64,000 bases of DNA from Shimia haliotis (GCF_900114415.1 NZ_FOSZ01000002.1:248001-312000), one strand, 5' to 3'. Positions 1-10,575 are shown, counted from the first letter of the stretch. Notes: generated by a model not told the origin, from the letters alone. Made by a program: numbers and translations.

Positions 1-320
1 CAAACGGCTCGCCTGATATGCTGAACGGTGCGGTAGAGAGCGCAGGCGTGCAGGAATTTCTCGACGATGTGCTCAGCGTCGAAGACGTGGGCATCTTCAA
101 ACCCGCGCCCGAGGTCTACGAACTTGTCACCAAACGTTTCAACTGCGCCCGCGACGAGGTTCTGTTTGTGTCGTCCAACGGCTGGGACGCCGCCTGCGCC
201 ACCGGCTATGGCTTTAAAACCGCATGGGTCAATCGTGCGGGCGAACCTGTAGACCGCATGCCATGGACCCCTGCCATCATTCTCGACGATCTGACAACCA
301 TTCCCGAGCACGCCAAATAA
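1..320 (+). CDS. (S)-2-haloacid dehalogenase, type II (5'-truncated by window edge)
   Basis: Only the C-terminal ~105 residues are present; the reading frame is open from base 3. The first residues read NGSPDML, the SNG segment that follows the cap domain in HAD-type L-2-haloacid dehalogenases. It continues through VGIFKPAPEVYE, which carries the conserved HAD lysine, and FVSSNGWDAACATGYGF, which holds the acidic motif. These soluble enzymes hydrolyse short 2-haloalkanoic acids with inversion. The stop TAA overlaps the ATG of the next gene (TAATG), so the two are translationally coupled. The family is clear from motif order; substrate cannot be read from this part. Confidence 0.87.
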   Translation, partial: NGSPDMLNGAVESAGVQEFLDDVLSVEDVGIFKPAPEVYELVTKRFNCARDEVLFVSSNGWDAACATGYGFKTAWVNRAGEPVDRMPWTPAIILDDLTTIPEHAK

Positions 321-1159
321 TGCCAACATTCCAAACCTCTGACGGCCTTTCGCTTTATTTTGAAGACACCGGCGGCGACGGCCCCGTTGTGCTGTGCCTC
401 GCCGGCCTCACTCGGAACAGCACCGATTTTGACTACGCCCTGCCCGCGCTCACAAATGCCCGCGTGATCCGGCTTGATTACCGTGGGCGCGGCAAATCGG
501 ACTGGGCCGAGGACTTCATGACCTACAACGTCGATCGCGAGGCCCGCGACGCGCTGGAACTGCTCGACCATCTTGGCCTTGCCCAAGCCGCCATCCTAGG
601 CACGTCCCGCGGCGGACTGATCGCCATGCACCTTGGCCAGATCGCGCCAGATCGCCTATCCGGTGTCTGCTTCAACGACGTCGGACCCGTGATCGAGACC
701 AGCGGTCTGGAAATCATCCTCGTTTTCATCGGCCGCAACCCGATCTGGAAAACCATGGACGAAGCCGCCGAGGCCTTCGGCACTCGCATCATGGGTTTTG
801 ACGGCGTGCCGGCAAGCCGCTGGCGCGAGGAGGTCGAAAAGCACTTCATCGAAACGCCCGACGGCCTCGCGATCAACTACGACCCCAAGTTGCGCAACGC
901 CACGCTCGCCACCTTCGATCCCCGCGCAGAACAGCCCGACCTCTGGCCGCTCTTTGACGCGCTCAAAGACCTGCCATTAGCGGTGATCCGTGGGGCAAAC
1001 TCCGACATACTTTCGGCAGAGACTTATGCCGAAATGCAGGAACGAGGCCCCATTCTGGCAGCCGAAATTCCCAACCGCGGCCATGTGCCTTTCCTTGACG
1101 AACCCGACGCCGTCGCCATTCTGCGAGACTGGATTGCCCAACTGGAGCCCCGCCCATGA
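320..1159 (+). CDS. alpha/beta hydrolase
   Basis: 279-residue alpha/beta-hydrolase-fold protein with no signal peptide. The nucleophile elbow GTSRGG places Ser at about residue 96; RLDYRGRGKSD follows strand 4 and the catalytic His lies in NRGHVPFLDEP near the C terminus. I chose the ATG that overlaps the preceding stop codon because the longer upstream extension runs inside the dehalogenase gene. The downstream dehydratase overlaps it by 4 bp (ATGA). It is a cytosolic esterase or lactonase of unknown substrate; the neighbours suggest breakdown of small carboxylic acids or esters, which is inference. Confidence 0.85.
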   Translation: MPTFQTSDGLSLYFEDTGGDGPVVLCLAGLTRNSTDFDYALPALTNARVIRLDYRGRGKSDWAEDFMTYNVDREARDALELLDHLGLAQAAILGTSRGGLIAMHLGQIAPDRLSGVCFNDVGPVIETSGLEIILVFIGRNPIWKTMDEAAEAFGTRIMGFDGVPASRWREEVEKHFIETPDGLAINYDPKLRNATLATFDPRAEQPDLWPLFDALKDLPLAVIRGANSDILSAETYAEMQERGPILAAEIPNRGHVPFLDEPDAVAILRDWIAQLEPRP

Positions 1160-2136
1160 ACATCGACATGATCCGCGCTGCCGCCCAGCGCCTCAAAGGC
1201 CACGCGCGGCGCACGCCGCTGCTCACCTCGCCTTTTTTGGACGAGATCGCAGGCCGGCAGGTCTTGGTCAAACCGGAATGCCTGCAACACACCGGTTCTT
1301 TCAAATTTCGCGGCGGCTGGTCGGCGGTCTCGGCTTTGGACGAAGCCACCCGCAAGGCTGGTGTCATCGCCTTCAGTTCCGGCAACCATGCCCAAGGCGT
1401 TGCACTGGCAGCAGCCAAACACGGCGCGCCTGCGGTCATCGTGATGCCCGCTGATGCCCCCAAACTCAAAATCGACAACACCCGCGCACTAGGTGCCGAA
1501 GTTGTGCTTTATGACCGTGCCGGCGGCGAAAGCCGCGAGGCGGTGGGCGACGCCATTTCACAAGAACGCGGCCTCACCCTGATCCGCCCCTATGACGAGC
1601 CGCAGGTGATCGCGGGCCAAGGCACCACCGGGCTTGAAATTGCTCAACAGGCCGCGGAATTGGGTGTGAATGACGGCGACGTCCTCGTATGTTGCGGCGG
1701 CGGAGGTCTGACGTCCGGCATCGCGTTGGCGCTTGAGGCCGACGCCCCCGCCATGCGCGTGCGCCCTGTGGAGCCCGAAGGTTTTGACGATGTCACCCGC
1801 TCGCTCGCTTCGGGCGAAATCCAGTCCAACGCCACACAGTCCGGCTCGCTCTGCGACGCCATCATCACCCCTGCGCCGGGCGAGTCGACCTTCCCGCTCA
1901 TGTCCCGCCTATGCGGCACAGGTCTTGTGGTGTCTGAAGATGAAGCCCTTCACGCCATGGCGCTCGCCTTCAAACGTTTGAAAATTGTTGTCGAACCCGG
2001 TGGCGCAGTCGCCTTGGCCGCTGCGTTGTTTCATGGTGACAAGATCGAAGGCGATGCCGTCGTCGCTGTCTGCACCGGCGGCAATGTGGACGCCGAGGTC
2101 TTTGCCAATACCATCACCAAGTTTGACAAGCACTAG
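1156..2136 (+). CDS. threonine/serine dehydratase (PLP, fold type II)
   Basis: 326 residues, the length of catabolic threonine/serine dehydratases without an ACT domain, so feedback inhibition by isoleucine is not expected. Lys50 in TGSFKFRGG is the Schiff-base lysine, SSGNHAQGVA binds the substrate carboxylate and CCGGGGLTSG binds the PLP phosphate. Such enzymes deaminate L-Thr or L-Ser to 2-oxo acids. The close relatives EutB (hydroxyectoine use) and threo-3-hydroxyaspartate dehydratase cannot be excluded. It is the last gene of the tightly overlapping trio from the window start. Confidence 0.87.
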   Translation: MNIDMIRAAAQRLKGHARRTPLLTSPFLDEIAGRQVLVKPECLQHTGSFKFRGGWSAVSALDEATRKAGVIAFSSGNHAQGVALAAAKHGAPAVIVMPADAPKLKIDNTRALGAEVVLYDRAGGESREAVGDAISQERGLTLIRPYDEPQVIAGQGTTGLEIAQQAAELGVNDGDVLVCCGGGGLTSGIALALEADAPAMRVRPVEPEGFDDVTRSLASGEIQSNATQSGSLCDAIITPAPGESTFPLMSRLCGTGLVVSEDEALHAMALAFKRLKIVVEPGGAVALAAALFHGDKIEGDAVVAVCTGGNVDAEVFANTITKFDKH

Positions 2137-2137
2137 G

Positions 2138-2258
2138 ATCGCACCCGACACCGAGGGCGGCCATCGTCACCGCGGCGTCCTCACCCCATTTGCAACGCCC
2201 CATTTCGTTGCAGCCTATCAAAATCGCACCCGCCCTGGGGGGCGGGGTCGGGTGCGAT
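2138..2258 (+). repeat. Three copies of a 10-mer, two forming a perfect stem
   Basis: ATCGCACCCG occurs at 2138-2147 and 2223-2232, and its exact complement CGGGTGCGAT at 2249-2258. The last two form a 10-bp perfect stem with a G-rich 16-nt loop. No T-run follows, so a simple intrinsic terminator is unlikely. It fills most of the 165-bp gap between the dehydratase and the next gene. Confidence 0.6.
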
Positions 2259-2301
2259 CCGGGCCACTCCGTGCCCCGGGGACATCTGGAAACCGCGCAC
2301 A

Positions 2302-3498
2302 ATGACCCGCTTCACCATTGCCTCTTTCAACGTCAAAAACCTCATCGGGCCGGATCAGGAATACTACACCTTCCAATCCTACACGCCCGAGGAATACGCA
2401 TGGAAAGAAGACTGGACCGCCTCCCAGATTTTCTCCATGGACGCCGACATCATCGGCTTTCAGGAAATCTTTGACGAGGCCACCCTGCGCGAGGTCATCG
2501 CAGAAGCCGACCACATCGGCGAGGAAAGCAACAAAGCTGTCATCCCCGACAAATCCAAGCGCTATCACCGCAAGGCGATCTTCCGCAAACTTGGCTACAC
2601 ACCATACGGCGCCGATGGTCTCTTTGTGGCCTCCAACATCAACGACACCGGCAAACCCGGCCACCGCCGCCCCGGCGTTGCGATCCTGTCGCGTTTCGGC
2701 TTTGTCGGCACGCCAGAAATCATCCAGGACCTGCCCGAACCGCTCGACATTCCCTTCCGCGACCTGACTGGCGAGGACGGCGGCCACTACCGCCTCACCC
2801 GCCTGTCGCGCCCCATCCTCAAGGCCCGCATTCCGGTTACGGACAACACAACAATCACAATCTTCAACTGCCACCTGAAATCCAAACTTGGTGAATTTCC
2901 GCGTGGCGAAGACGGCACCGCGCCCGAGGCTGACCTGACCAACTACGACCCCGTTGGCCGTGCCATGGGCGCCATGCGCGCCGCTCTGCGTCGCATGGCC
3001 GAAGCATGGGTGCTGCGCCGCTCCATCGTCGAAGAACTTGAGGCAGGCCATCCCGTCATGGTCATGGGCGATTTCAACGACGGCGAACACGCGGTCAGCT
3101 CCGAAATCATCTCCGGCGAAGTGCCTTTCCGCAACTATTCATGGATGCTGCGCCATGATGCCAAGCATGGCGCGGACCGCTACAGTCGCGAAGACAACGA
3201 CCGCATCCAAAGCGCGGTGAACAAAGTCCGCCTGACCTCTGCGGAATCTCTTTTCGTGAAAAAATCCATGCGCGACATGGTCTACACCACGGCCTTTGGC
3301 GGCGTTTACGAAAGCATCGACCAGATTTATCTCAGCCAACACTTCCACCCCGACAACGCGCAAGCCGCTGGTGAAATGGAGTATTTCTCGGTCTTCAACG
3401 ACCACCTCACCGACGGCAGCCACGCCGAGGCTCCCTATAACAAACTCGCCTCTGACCACGGTCAGATCATGGCCCACATCCGCCTCAAGGACGACTGA
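2302..3498 (+). CDS. endonuclease/exonuclease/phosphatase (EEP) family protein
   Basis: 398 residues with the full EEP active-site set: Asn10 in ASFNVKN, Glu55 in GFQEIF, the GDFND motif near residues 256-260, and Ser384-Asp385-His386 (SDHG) near the C terminus. The fold hydrolyses phosphodiester bonds in a metal-dependent way in DNases, sphingomyelinases and inositol phosphatases. No signal peptide is seen, so it is probably cytosolic. The stop overlaps the ATG of the following lactonase gene (TGATG). The substrate is unknown; the family assignment is firm. Confidence 0.85.
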   Translation: MTRFTIASFNVKNLIGPDQEYYTFQSYTPEEYAWKEDWTASQIFSMDADIIGFQEIFDEATLREVIAEADHIGEESNKAVIPDKSKRYHRKAIFRKLGYTPYGADGLFVASNINDTGKPGHRRPGVAILSRFGFVGTPEIIQDLPEPLDIPFRDLTGEDGGHYRLTRLSRPILKARIPVTDNTTITIFNCHLKSKLGEFPRGEDGTAPEADLTNYDPVGRAMGAMRAALRRMAEAWVLRRSIVEELEAGHPVMVMGDFNDGEHAVSSEIISGEVPFRNYSWMLRHDAKHGADRYSREDNDRIQSAVNKVRLTSAESLFVKKSMRDMVYTTAFGGVYESIDQIYLSQHFHPDNAQAAGEMEYFSVFNDHLTDGSHAEAPYNKLASDHGQIMAHIRLKDD

Positions 3499-4286
3499 TG
3501 CCCCACGCCACGCTTAACGGAATTTCCGTCCACTACCGCGACGAGGGCGACCCCAAAGGCGCGCCGGTCCTCTTCATCAACTCGCTGGCCACCACGATGG
3601 GCCTGTGGGAGCCGATCCTGCCGCACCTGACGGGCGGCCTGCGCATCGTCCGCTACGACATGCGCGGCCACGGCGACTCCGAAGTCCCGCCCGCGCCCTA
3701 TTCCATGGGCACGCTCGTCAAAGACGCCGAAGCGCTGCTGGACCACCTGAAAATCAAGGACGCGCTTGTGGTCGGCCTCTCGATTGGCGGCATGGTCGCG
3801 CAAGGCTTGGCGGTCAAACGCCTTGACTTGGTGCGCGCTATGGTGCTCTCCAACACAGCCGCCAAAATCGGCTCCCCCAAGATGTGGGACGAGCGCATCG
3901 AAACCGTAAAAACCAAAGGCCTCGCCACCATGGCCGACGCCACGATGCAGCGCTGGTTCAGCCGCGACTTCCTGAACCGCCCCGAACTGGCCCACTGGAA
4001 AACCATGTTCGAAAGCACACCTGAAGAAGGCTACATGGGCTGCTGCGCCGCGATCAAAGGCACCGATTTCTACACGCCCACGTCGGGCCTGCGCCTCTCC
4101 ACTCTGGGCATCGCAGGCTCCGAAGACGGGGCCACGCCCCCCGATCTGGTGCGCGAAACCGTCGAGTTGATCCCCGGCGCGCGGATGGAGCTGATGCGCC
4201 GCACCGGTCACCTGCCCTGCGCCGAAAAGCCCGAAGACTACGCCGCTCTGATCAACGCCTTCCTCAAGGAAACCGCCCATGTCTGA
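3498..4286 (+). CDS. pcaD: 3-oxoadipate enol-lactonase-like alpha/beta hydrolase
   Basis: 262 residues, matching PcaD in length and in the signature segments DMRGHGDSEVP and GLSIGGMVAQGLA, where Ser95 is the nucleophile; an acid follows in the GSEDGATPP loop and a His in RRTGHLPC. PcaD hydrolyses 3-oxoadipate enol-lactone in the beta-ketoadipate pathway of protocatechuate breakdown. No other pca genes are next to it, so it may be a paralogue acting on another lactone. Start and stop both overlap neighbours, which indicates a co-transcribed run. Confidence 0.75.
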   Translation: MPHATLNGISVHYRDEGDPKGAPVLFINSLATTMGLWEPILPHLTGGLRIVRYDMRGHGDSEVPPAPYSMGTLVKDAEALLDHLKIKDALVVGLSIGGMVAQGLAVKRLDLVRAMVLSNTAAKIGSPKMWDERIETVKTKGLATMADATMQRWFSRDFLNRPELAHWKTMFESTPEEGYMGCCAAIKGTDFYTPTSGLRLSTLGIAGSEDGATPPDLVRETVELIPGARMELMRRTGHLPCAEKPEDYAALINAFLKETAHV

Positions 4287-4989
4287 TATCCTGCTGGTGC
4301 ACGGCTCCTGTCACGGCGCATGGTGTTTCCGCGACCTGATCCCCGCGCTTGAGGCTCTGGGCCACACCGCCCGCGCCATCGACCTACCGAGCCACGGCGA
4401 GGACCAAACGCCCATCTCTGACGTCACGCTTGATGCATGCGGCCAAGCCGTCGCCGACGCGCTTGGCGAGGACACCGTTGTTCTGGGCCACAGCTGGGGC
4501 GGCTATCCGATCTCCCGCGCCGCCGACCTCGCGCCAAACAAAATCGCCCGCCTGATCTTTCTCTGCGCCTATGCCCCATGGGACGGGCATTCGTTGGCCG
4601 ACATGCGCCGCGCGGCCCCGCGCCAACCGATCCTTGACGCCGTCATCAAATCTGACGATGGCGTCAGCTACACCATCGACCCAGCCAAAACCCGCCGCGT
4701 GTTTTATCACGACGCGCCCGAAGGCACCGAAGATTTTGCCAACGCGCGCCTCTGCCCGCAACCGATCCTGCCACAGGAAACCCCGATCACATTGGGCGAC
4801 GGATTTGCGAACGCGCCAAAATCCTACATCCGCTGCAACAACGACCAGACCATCCCGCCCGAATTCCAGCGCACAATGACAGAGACCTGGCCCGCGCAGG
4901 ACGTCTATGAGATGGACACCAGCCACTCGCCGTTTTTGGCCGCGCCTAAGGAATTGGCGGCCCTGATCGACCGGATCGTGAACACCTGA
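4279..4989 (+). CDS. alpha/beta hydrolase, plant-methylesterase/EstC-like
   Basis: 236 residues beginning with ILLVHGSCHGAWCFRDL, the hallmark N terminus of the methylesterase/hydroxynitrile-lyase branch; Ser72 sits in the GHSWGG elbow and a late His in DTSHSPFLAAP. These are small cytosolic carboxylesterases without a large cap. It overlaps the lactonase gene by 8 bp and closes the hydrolase cluster. A role in ester cleavage feeding the upstream enzymes is possible but inferred only from adjacency. Confidence 0.8.
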   Translation: MSDILLVHGSCHGAWCFRDLIPALEALGHTARAIDLPSHGEDQTPISDVTLDACGQAVADALGEDTVVLGHSWGGYPISRAADLAPNKIARLIFLCAYAPWDGHSLADMRRAAPRQPILDAVIKSDDGVSYTIDPAKTRRVFYHDAPEGTEDFANARLCPQPILPQETPITLGDGFANAPKSYIRCNNDQTIPPEFQRTMTETWPAQDVYEMDTSHSPFLAAPKELAALIDRIVNT

Positions 4990-5383
4990 CGCGCCCAATA
5001 GGCAAGTACGCGCGCCTCGTTGGTAAATGGGAACCGGTCCTTCGCCGAGACAAGAACCAAGCGTGACGCGCCCGAACCGAGGGGTGGACGCAAAGCGCTC
5101 GCGTTTTGCCAGAGGCAAACCTCCGGTTTGACGGGGGCGGTTCGGGCGCTGCCAAATCTGCGATTTGGCTTCATGGAAAAACAGCAAGCTGGCCACGATG
5201 GTCTCAAAGCCGCCACTTGCCGCAACCAGCCCGATGCCTTCAAAGGAACTGCTGCAGCCAACCCAAAACGCGGCCCCGCCAAAATCTTGAAAAATAGGGT
5301 TCCCCGCACTTCCCATTTAAAAAAATTGGCTTCATGTTCGGCGCCACCGCAATTCCCGCGCGCTTGCGCAATTGGACTGAACA
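4990..5383. repeat. Non-coding 394-bp stretch with nested perfect stem-loops
   Basis: No credible gene is seen. A 12-bp perfect inverted repeat, GCGCCCGAACCG at 5068-5079 and its complement at 5138-5149, encloses smaller stems including CAAACC-TCC-GGTTTG. A separate stem GCCAAATC-TGC-GATTTGGC spans 5151-5169. The right part ends in an A/T-rich stretch before the pump gene and may hold its promoter. The stems could be the transcript end of the hydrolase run or a dispersed palindromic repeat. Confidence 0.6.
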
Positions 5384-6586
5384 ATGACGAACCGCCTGCC
5401 TGTATTGGTCATTCTGGCCACCGTGATGATCGACTCGATGGGCTTTGGCCTGATCATTCCGGTGATGCCCGACCTCATCCGCGAGGTCATGGGCGGCGAT
5501 CTGGCAGCCGCCGCCGTTTGGGGAGGTTTCCTCGCCACCGCGTTTGCCATCATGCAGTTCCTTTGCGGCCCGCTTCTGGGCAACCTCTCGGACCGCTACG
5601 GGCGTCGTCCTGTGCTGCTGGTCTCACTGGCGGTCATGTCGGTGGACTATGTGATCATGGCTTTGGCCGACAACATCTGGCTTTTGTTCTTCGGCCGCAT
5701 CATTGCCGGCATCACCGCTGCCACCCATGCCACAGCCCTCGCCTATATGGCCGACATTTCCTCGCCCGAGGACAAGGCCAAAGCTTTCGGCCTTGTCGGC
5801 GCAGGATTTGGCATCGGCTTTGTGCTTGGCCCCGTCATGGGCGGGCTTTTGGGCGAGTACGGCACCCGCGCTCCGTTCTGGGCGGCCGCCTTCCTTGCTG
5901 GTGCCAACGCGCTCTTTGGATGGTTTGTGCTTAAGGAAACCGTGACCGACGCCACCCGCCGCGCGTTTCAATGGCGTCGCGCCAATCCGCTGGGCGCGCT
6001 CAAAGCTCTGGGCCACCTTCCGGCCATGAACCGCCTGCTGGTGGTCTTCTTTCTCTACCAGATTGCGACCGCAGTTTACCCCTCGATCTGGCCCTACTTC
6101 ACCGCCGAGCGGTTCAACTGGGAACCCGGTATGATCGGCCTGTCGCTTGCAATATATGGCGTCGGATTTGCCTTGGTCCAAGGCACGCTTATCGCACCGT
6201 CCATCCGTATATTCGGCAACCGCAACACCGTGATGATCGGTCTCGCCATCGAAGTCGCCGCTTTCTTGTTCCTCGCATTTGTGACCTCAGGCCTTTTGAT
6301 GCTGATCACCGTGCCCATCGCAGCCCTCGGCGCCCTCGGTCTGCCGGCGCTGCAAGGCATCATGTCCCGCCGCGTGCCCGACGACGCACAAGGCGAACTG
6401 CAAGGCATGCTCGCCTCCCTCACCTCACTGACCCACGTCATCGCGCCCTTGGTGATGACCCAGACCTTCGCCATCTTCTCCAGCGACAACGCGCCAATAT
6501 ACCTTCCCGGCGCACCCTTCCTGCTGTCGATGCTGCTCATGTTGCTGTGCATGTTGGTTTTCGCAAGTTCACGTGGCGGCAAATAA
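5384..6586 (+). CDS. TetA-like MFS efflux transporter (TCR/Tet family)
   Basis: 400 residues with about 12 hydrophobic membrane segments. The loop 2-3 motif A reads GNLSDRYGRRPVLL, and motif C-like glycines (GAGFGIGFVLGPVMGGLLGE) in helix 5 mark the drug:H+ antiporter group; the start DSMGFGLIIPVMPDLIRE is typical of TetA-type transporters. It should sit in the inner membrane and export small molecules by proton antiport. No TetR-type repressor is adjacent, so tetracycline itself may not be the substrate. Similar genes are common in Rhodobacteraceae chromosomes. Confidence 0.82.
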   Translation: MTNRLPVLVILATVMIDSMGFGLIIPVMPDLIREVMGGDLAAAAVWGGFLATAFAIMQFLCGPLLGNLSDRYGRRPVLLVSLAVMSVDYVIMALADNIWLLFFGRIIAGITAATHATALAYMADISSPEDKAKAFGLVGAGFGIGFVLGPVMGGLLGEYGTRAPFWAAAFLAGANALFGWFVLKETVTDATRRAFQWRRANPLGALKALGHLPAMNRLLVVFFLYQIATAVYPSIWPYFTAERFNWEPGMIGLSLAIYGVGFALVQGTLIAPSIRIFGNRNTVMIGLAIEVAAFLFLAFVTSGLLMLITVPIAALGALGLPALQGIMSRRVPDDAQGELQGMLASLTSLTHVIAPLVMTQTFAIFSSDNAPIYLPGAPFLLSMLLMLLCMLVFASSRGGK

Positions 6587-6673
6587 TCCAAAAGCGACAC
6601 TTTTGTCTGGTTTGGCAAGAAAGCCGCCCTATCCTGACCCAGACTGCAGGGAACAGGAGAGGACACCAACCCC

Positions 6674-7762
6674 ATGACCACCATCAAAGCCGCCGTCTGT
6701 CACGAATTCGGCCAGCCCCTTGTCGTCGAAGACGTCACCCTGCGCACGCCCCAAATGGGTGAAATCCAAGTGGACCTCTCCGCGGTCGCCATATGTCACT
6801 CCGACATTTCCTTTGCCGACGGCGCTTGGGGCGGCAGCCTGCCCGCCGTTTACGGCCACGAAGCGGCAGGCCGCATTTCAGCCCTCGGCGACGGCGTCAC
6901 CGGTCTCGCCATTGGCGATCCCGTTGTTGTGACCCTGATCCGCGCTTGCGGCACCTGCCCGACCTGTTCCGAAGGCAAGCCGGTGATCTGCTCCACACCA
7001 TATGACGGCGACAAAGGCCCGCTGACCACCGCAGACGGCGGAAAACTGCATCAGGCCATGGCCTGCGGTGCGTTTGCCGAAAAGGTCGTCGTAGACCAAT
7101 CCCAAGTGGTGAAAATCTCCGATGACATCCCCATGGAGGCCGCCAGCCTGATCGCCTGTGGTGTGATCACCGGCGTCGGTGCCGTGGTGAACGCAGCGCA
7201 AATCCGCGCTGGCCAGGATGTTGTCGTGATCGGCGCCGGCGGCGTTGGTCTCAACGCCATCCAAGGCGCGCGCATCGCCGGCGCACGCCGCATCGTCGCC
7301 GTCGACATGAGCGAGGAAAAACTCGCCATCGCCAAGGAATTCGGCGCCACCGATGGCGTGCTTGCTACCGACAAGAAACCCTTTGTCAAAGCCATGCGCG
7401 CCATGGGCCGCGGGGCCGACGCGGTGATCGTCACCGTTGGCGCGATCCCCGCCTATGACGACGCCCCCCGCTATCTCGCACCGGGCGGCAAAGTCATCAT
7501 GGTCGGCATGCCACATTCCGGCGCAAAATCCACTTACGAGCCGGTCATTCTCGCCGCCATCGGTCAAGGCATGCAGGGCAGCAAAATGGGCGACGTCGTG
7601 ATCAAGCGCGACATTCCCTGGATGGTGGACCTATATGAACAAGGCCGCCTGAAGCTGGACGAGCTGATCTCCGGCCGTTGGTCGCTGGACCAGATCAACG
7701 AGGCCATCGCCGACACCAAAACCGGCAGCGCCAAGCGCAACGTCATTGTGTTTGACAGCTAA
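6674..7762 (+). CDS. zinc-dependent alcohol dehydrogenase
   Basis: 362 residues of the medium-chain dehydrogenase family. Catalytic zinc ligands appear as Cys41 (CHSD) and His62-Glu63 (GHEAAG); the structural zinc site is Cys92, Cys95, Cys98 and Cys106. The NAD-binding motif GAGGVGLNAIQGA lies near residue 190. An AGGAGAGG ribosome-binding site precedes the ATG. It oxidises an alcohol or S-hydroxymethyl adduct with NAD(P)+ in the cytosol; the four-cysteine lobe is shared with class III-type enzymes but the substrate is not evident. Its stop codon overlaps that of the convergent LysR gene. Confidence 0.85.
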   Translation: MTTIKAAVCHEFGQPLVVEDVTLRTPQMGEIQVDLSAVAICHSDISFADGAWGGSLPAVYGHEAAGRISALGDGVTGLAIGDPVVVTLIRACGTCPTCSEGKPVICSTPYDGDKGPLTTADGGKLHQAMACGAFAEKVVVDQSQVVKISDDIPMEAASLIACGVITGVGAVVNAAQIRAGQDVVVIGAGGVGLNAIQGARIAGARRIVAVDMSEEKLAIAKEFGATDGVLATDKKPFVKAMRAMGRGADAVIVTVGAIPAYDDAPRYLAPGGKVIMVGMPHSGAKSTYEPVILAAIGQGMQGSKMGDVVIKRDIPWMVDLYEQGRLKLDELISGRWSLDQINEAIADTKTGSAKRNVIVFDS

Positions 7763-8634
7763 AGCGCGCCCGTCGCGTCGGTCAGGCAAGCAGACAACTG
7801 CTGCCACTGCCGGCGCGACACACGCTCTCTGGTGCCCAGCAACCAATAGGTCTCATGGTGGTGCAAAACATGGTCACTGACCCGCTCCAACCGCCCTTCC
7901 CGCAGATCCCGCGCCACCAACGGCAGCGAGGCCAGCAAGACGCCGTGTCCTTCCCGCGCCGCCGCCAAAGCGGCGCTGAAACTGTCAAACCGCAGCGACG
8001 GAACCGGCGTCGTAGGTGTGCCTGTCTGCTCACACCACCGTGCCCACCCCGGACGCGGGCCAGCGACCGCCAAACGCGGCAACTCCTGCCAAGGGCCACG
8101 GCCCAGCAAACCAGACGCCACAACCGGACTCATGCGCTCCTCATAAAGCGGCTGGGCATAGCTCACCGGCCAATCACCGCCGCCATATCTGATCCGGATT
8201 GTCGCCTCCTCTGCGGTTTCCCCCGCAGCCACAACCATCGTGCTCAGCGTGATCTCGGCACCGCTCACCTGCGCCAACCGCCCCATCCGCGGCACAACCC
8301 AAAGCTCGTGAACCGACGCACTCGCGGAAATCGCAATCCGGTTGCGCGACACCCCGAACACCGCATCCGTGCTGTCACGCAGCCCCAACAAAGCTCCCTG
8401 AACATGCGGCAGCCACGCCTCGCCTTCGGAGGTCAGCGTGATTTGCCGCGCCTGCCGGATAAACAGCTGCGCTCCAAGCCGCGCCTCCAGATGTCCGATG
8501 CGCTGGCTGATCGCGGATTGCGTCAGCCCGCATTCCTCCGCCGCAGCTGTAAAACTGCCCAACCGCGCCGCCGCTTCAAAGGCCCGAATCCACTCCAGCG
8601 GCAACCTGTCGAAACCGGATTTATCCATTATCAA
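7759..8634 (-). CDS. LysR-family transcriptional regulator (GcvA-like), divergent from tmpAB
   Basis: 291 residues: an N-terminal winged helix (helix-turn-helix around residues 29-50, FTAAAEECGLTQSAISQRI) followed by a periplasmic-binding-like effector domain. The start RLPLEWIRAFEAAARLGSFTAA is typical of the GcvA group. It is divergent from the trimethylaminoethylphosphonate genes with a 115-bp gap holding a palindromic candidate site, so it probably controls tmpAB and itself. The effector may be the phosphonate or glycine betaine, which is inference. It converges on the alcohol dehydrogenase with overlapping stop codons. Confidence 0.85.
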   Translation of the reverse strand: MIMDKSGFDRLPLEWIRAFEAAARLGSFTAAAEECGLTQSAISQRIGHLEARLGAQLFIRQARQITLTSEGEAWLPHVQGALLGLRDSTDAVFGVSRNRIAISASASVHELWVVPRMGRLAQVSGAEITLSTMVVAAGETAEEATIRIRYGGGDWPVSYAQPLYEERMSPVVASGLLGRGPWQELPRLAVAGPRPGWARWCEQTGTPTTPVPSLRFDSFSAALAAAREGHGVLLASLPLVARDLREGRLERVSDHVLHHHETYWLLGTRERVSRRQWQQLSACLTDATGAL

Positions 8635-8650
8635 AACACCCCCTCAGGCA

Positions 8651-10452
<1,802 letters not shown>

Positions 10453-10475
10453 CAACTCGCTGGGGCCGAAAACAC

Positions 10476-10504
10476 ACCGACGGAATACCGACGCAATACC
10501 GACG
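10476..10504 (+). repeat. 11-bp iterated motif, three copies of ACCGACG
   Basis: ACCGACG starts at 10476, 10487 and 10498, exactly 11 bp apart, separated by GAAT and CAAT. It lies in the 123-bp gap after tmpB and ends 71 bp before the enolase-superfamily gene. A second array with the same period is at 54627-54666. The spacing puts every copy on nearly the same face of the helix, which suits a protein-binding array. Confidence 0.6.
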
Positions 10505-10575
10505 TTTTGCCTACATGAATAGACAAACAAAATCATACGATTAACCACGATTCGGCCACCAAGAGGGACAACCCT

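Noticed and set aside
5020-5934. Open frame across the hairpin-rich gap into the MFS gene
   Set aside because: The start lies in palindromic DNA and the rest is out of frame with a convincing transporter.
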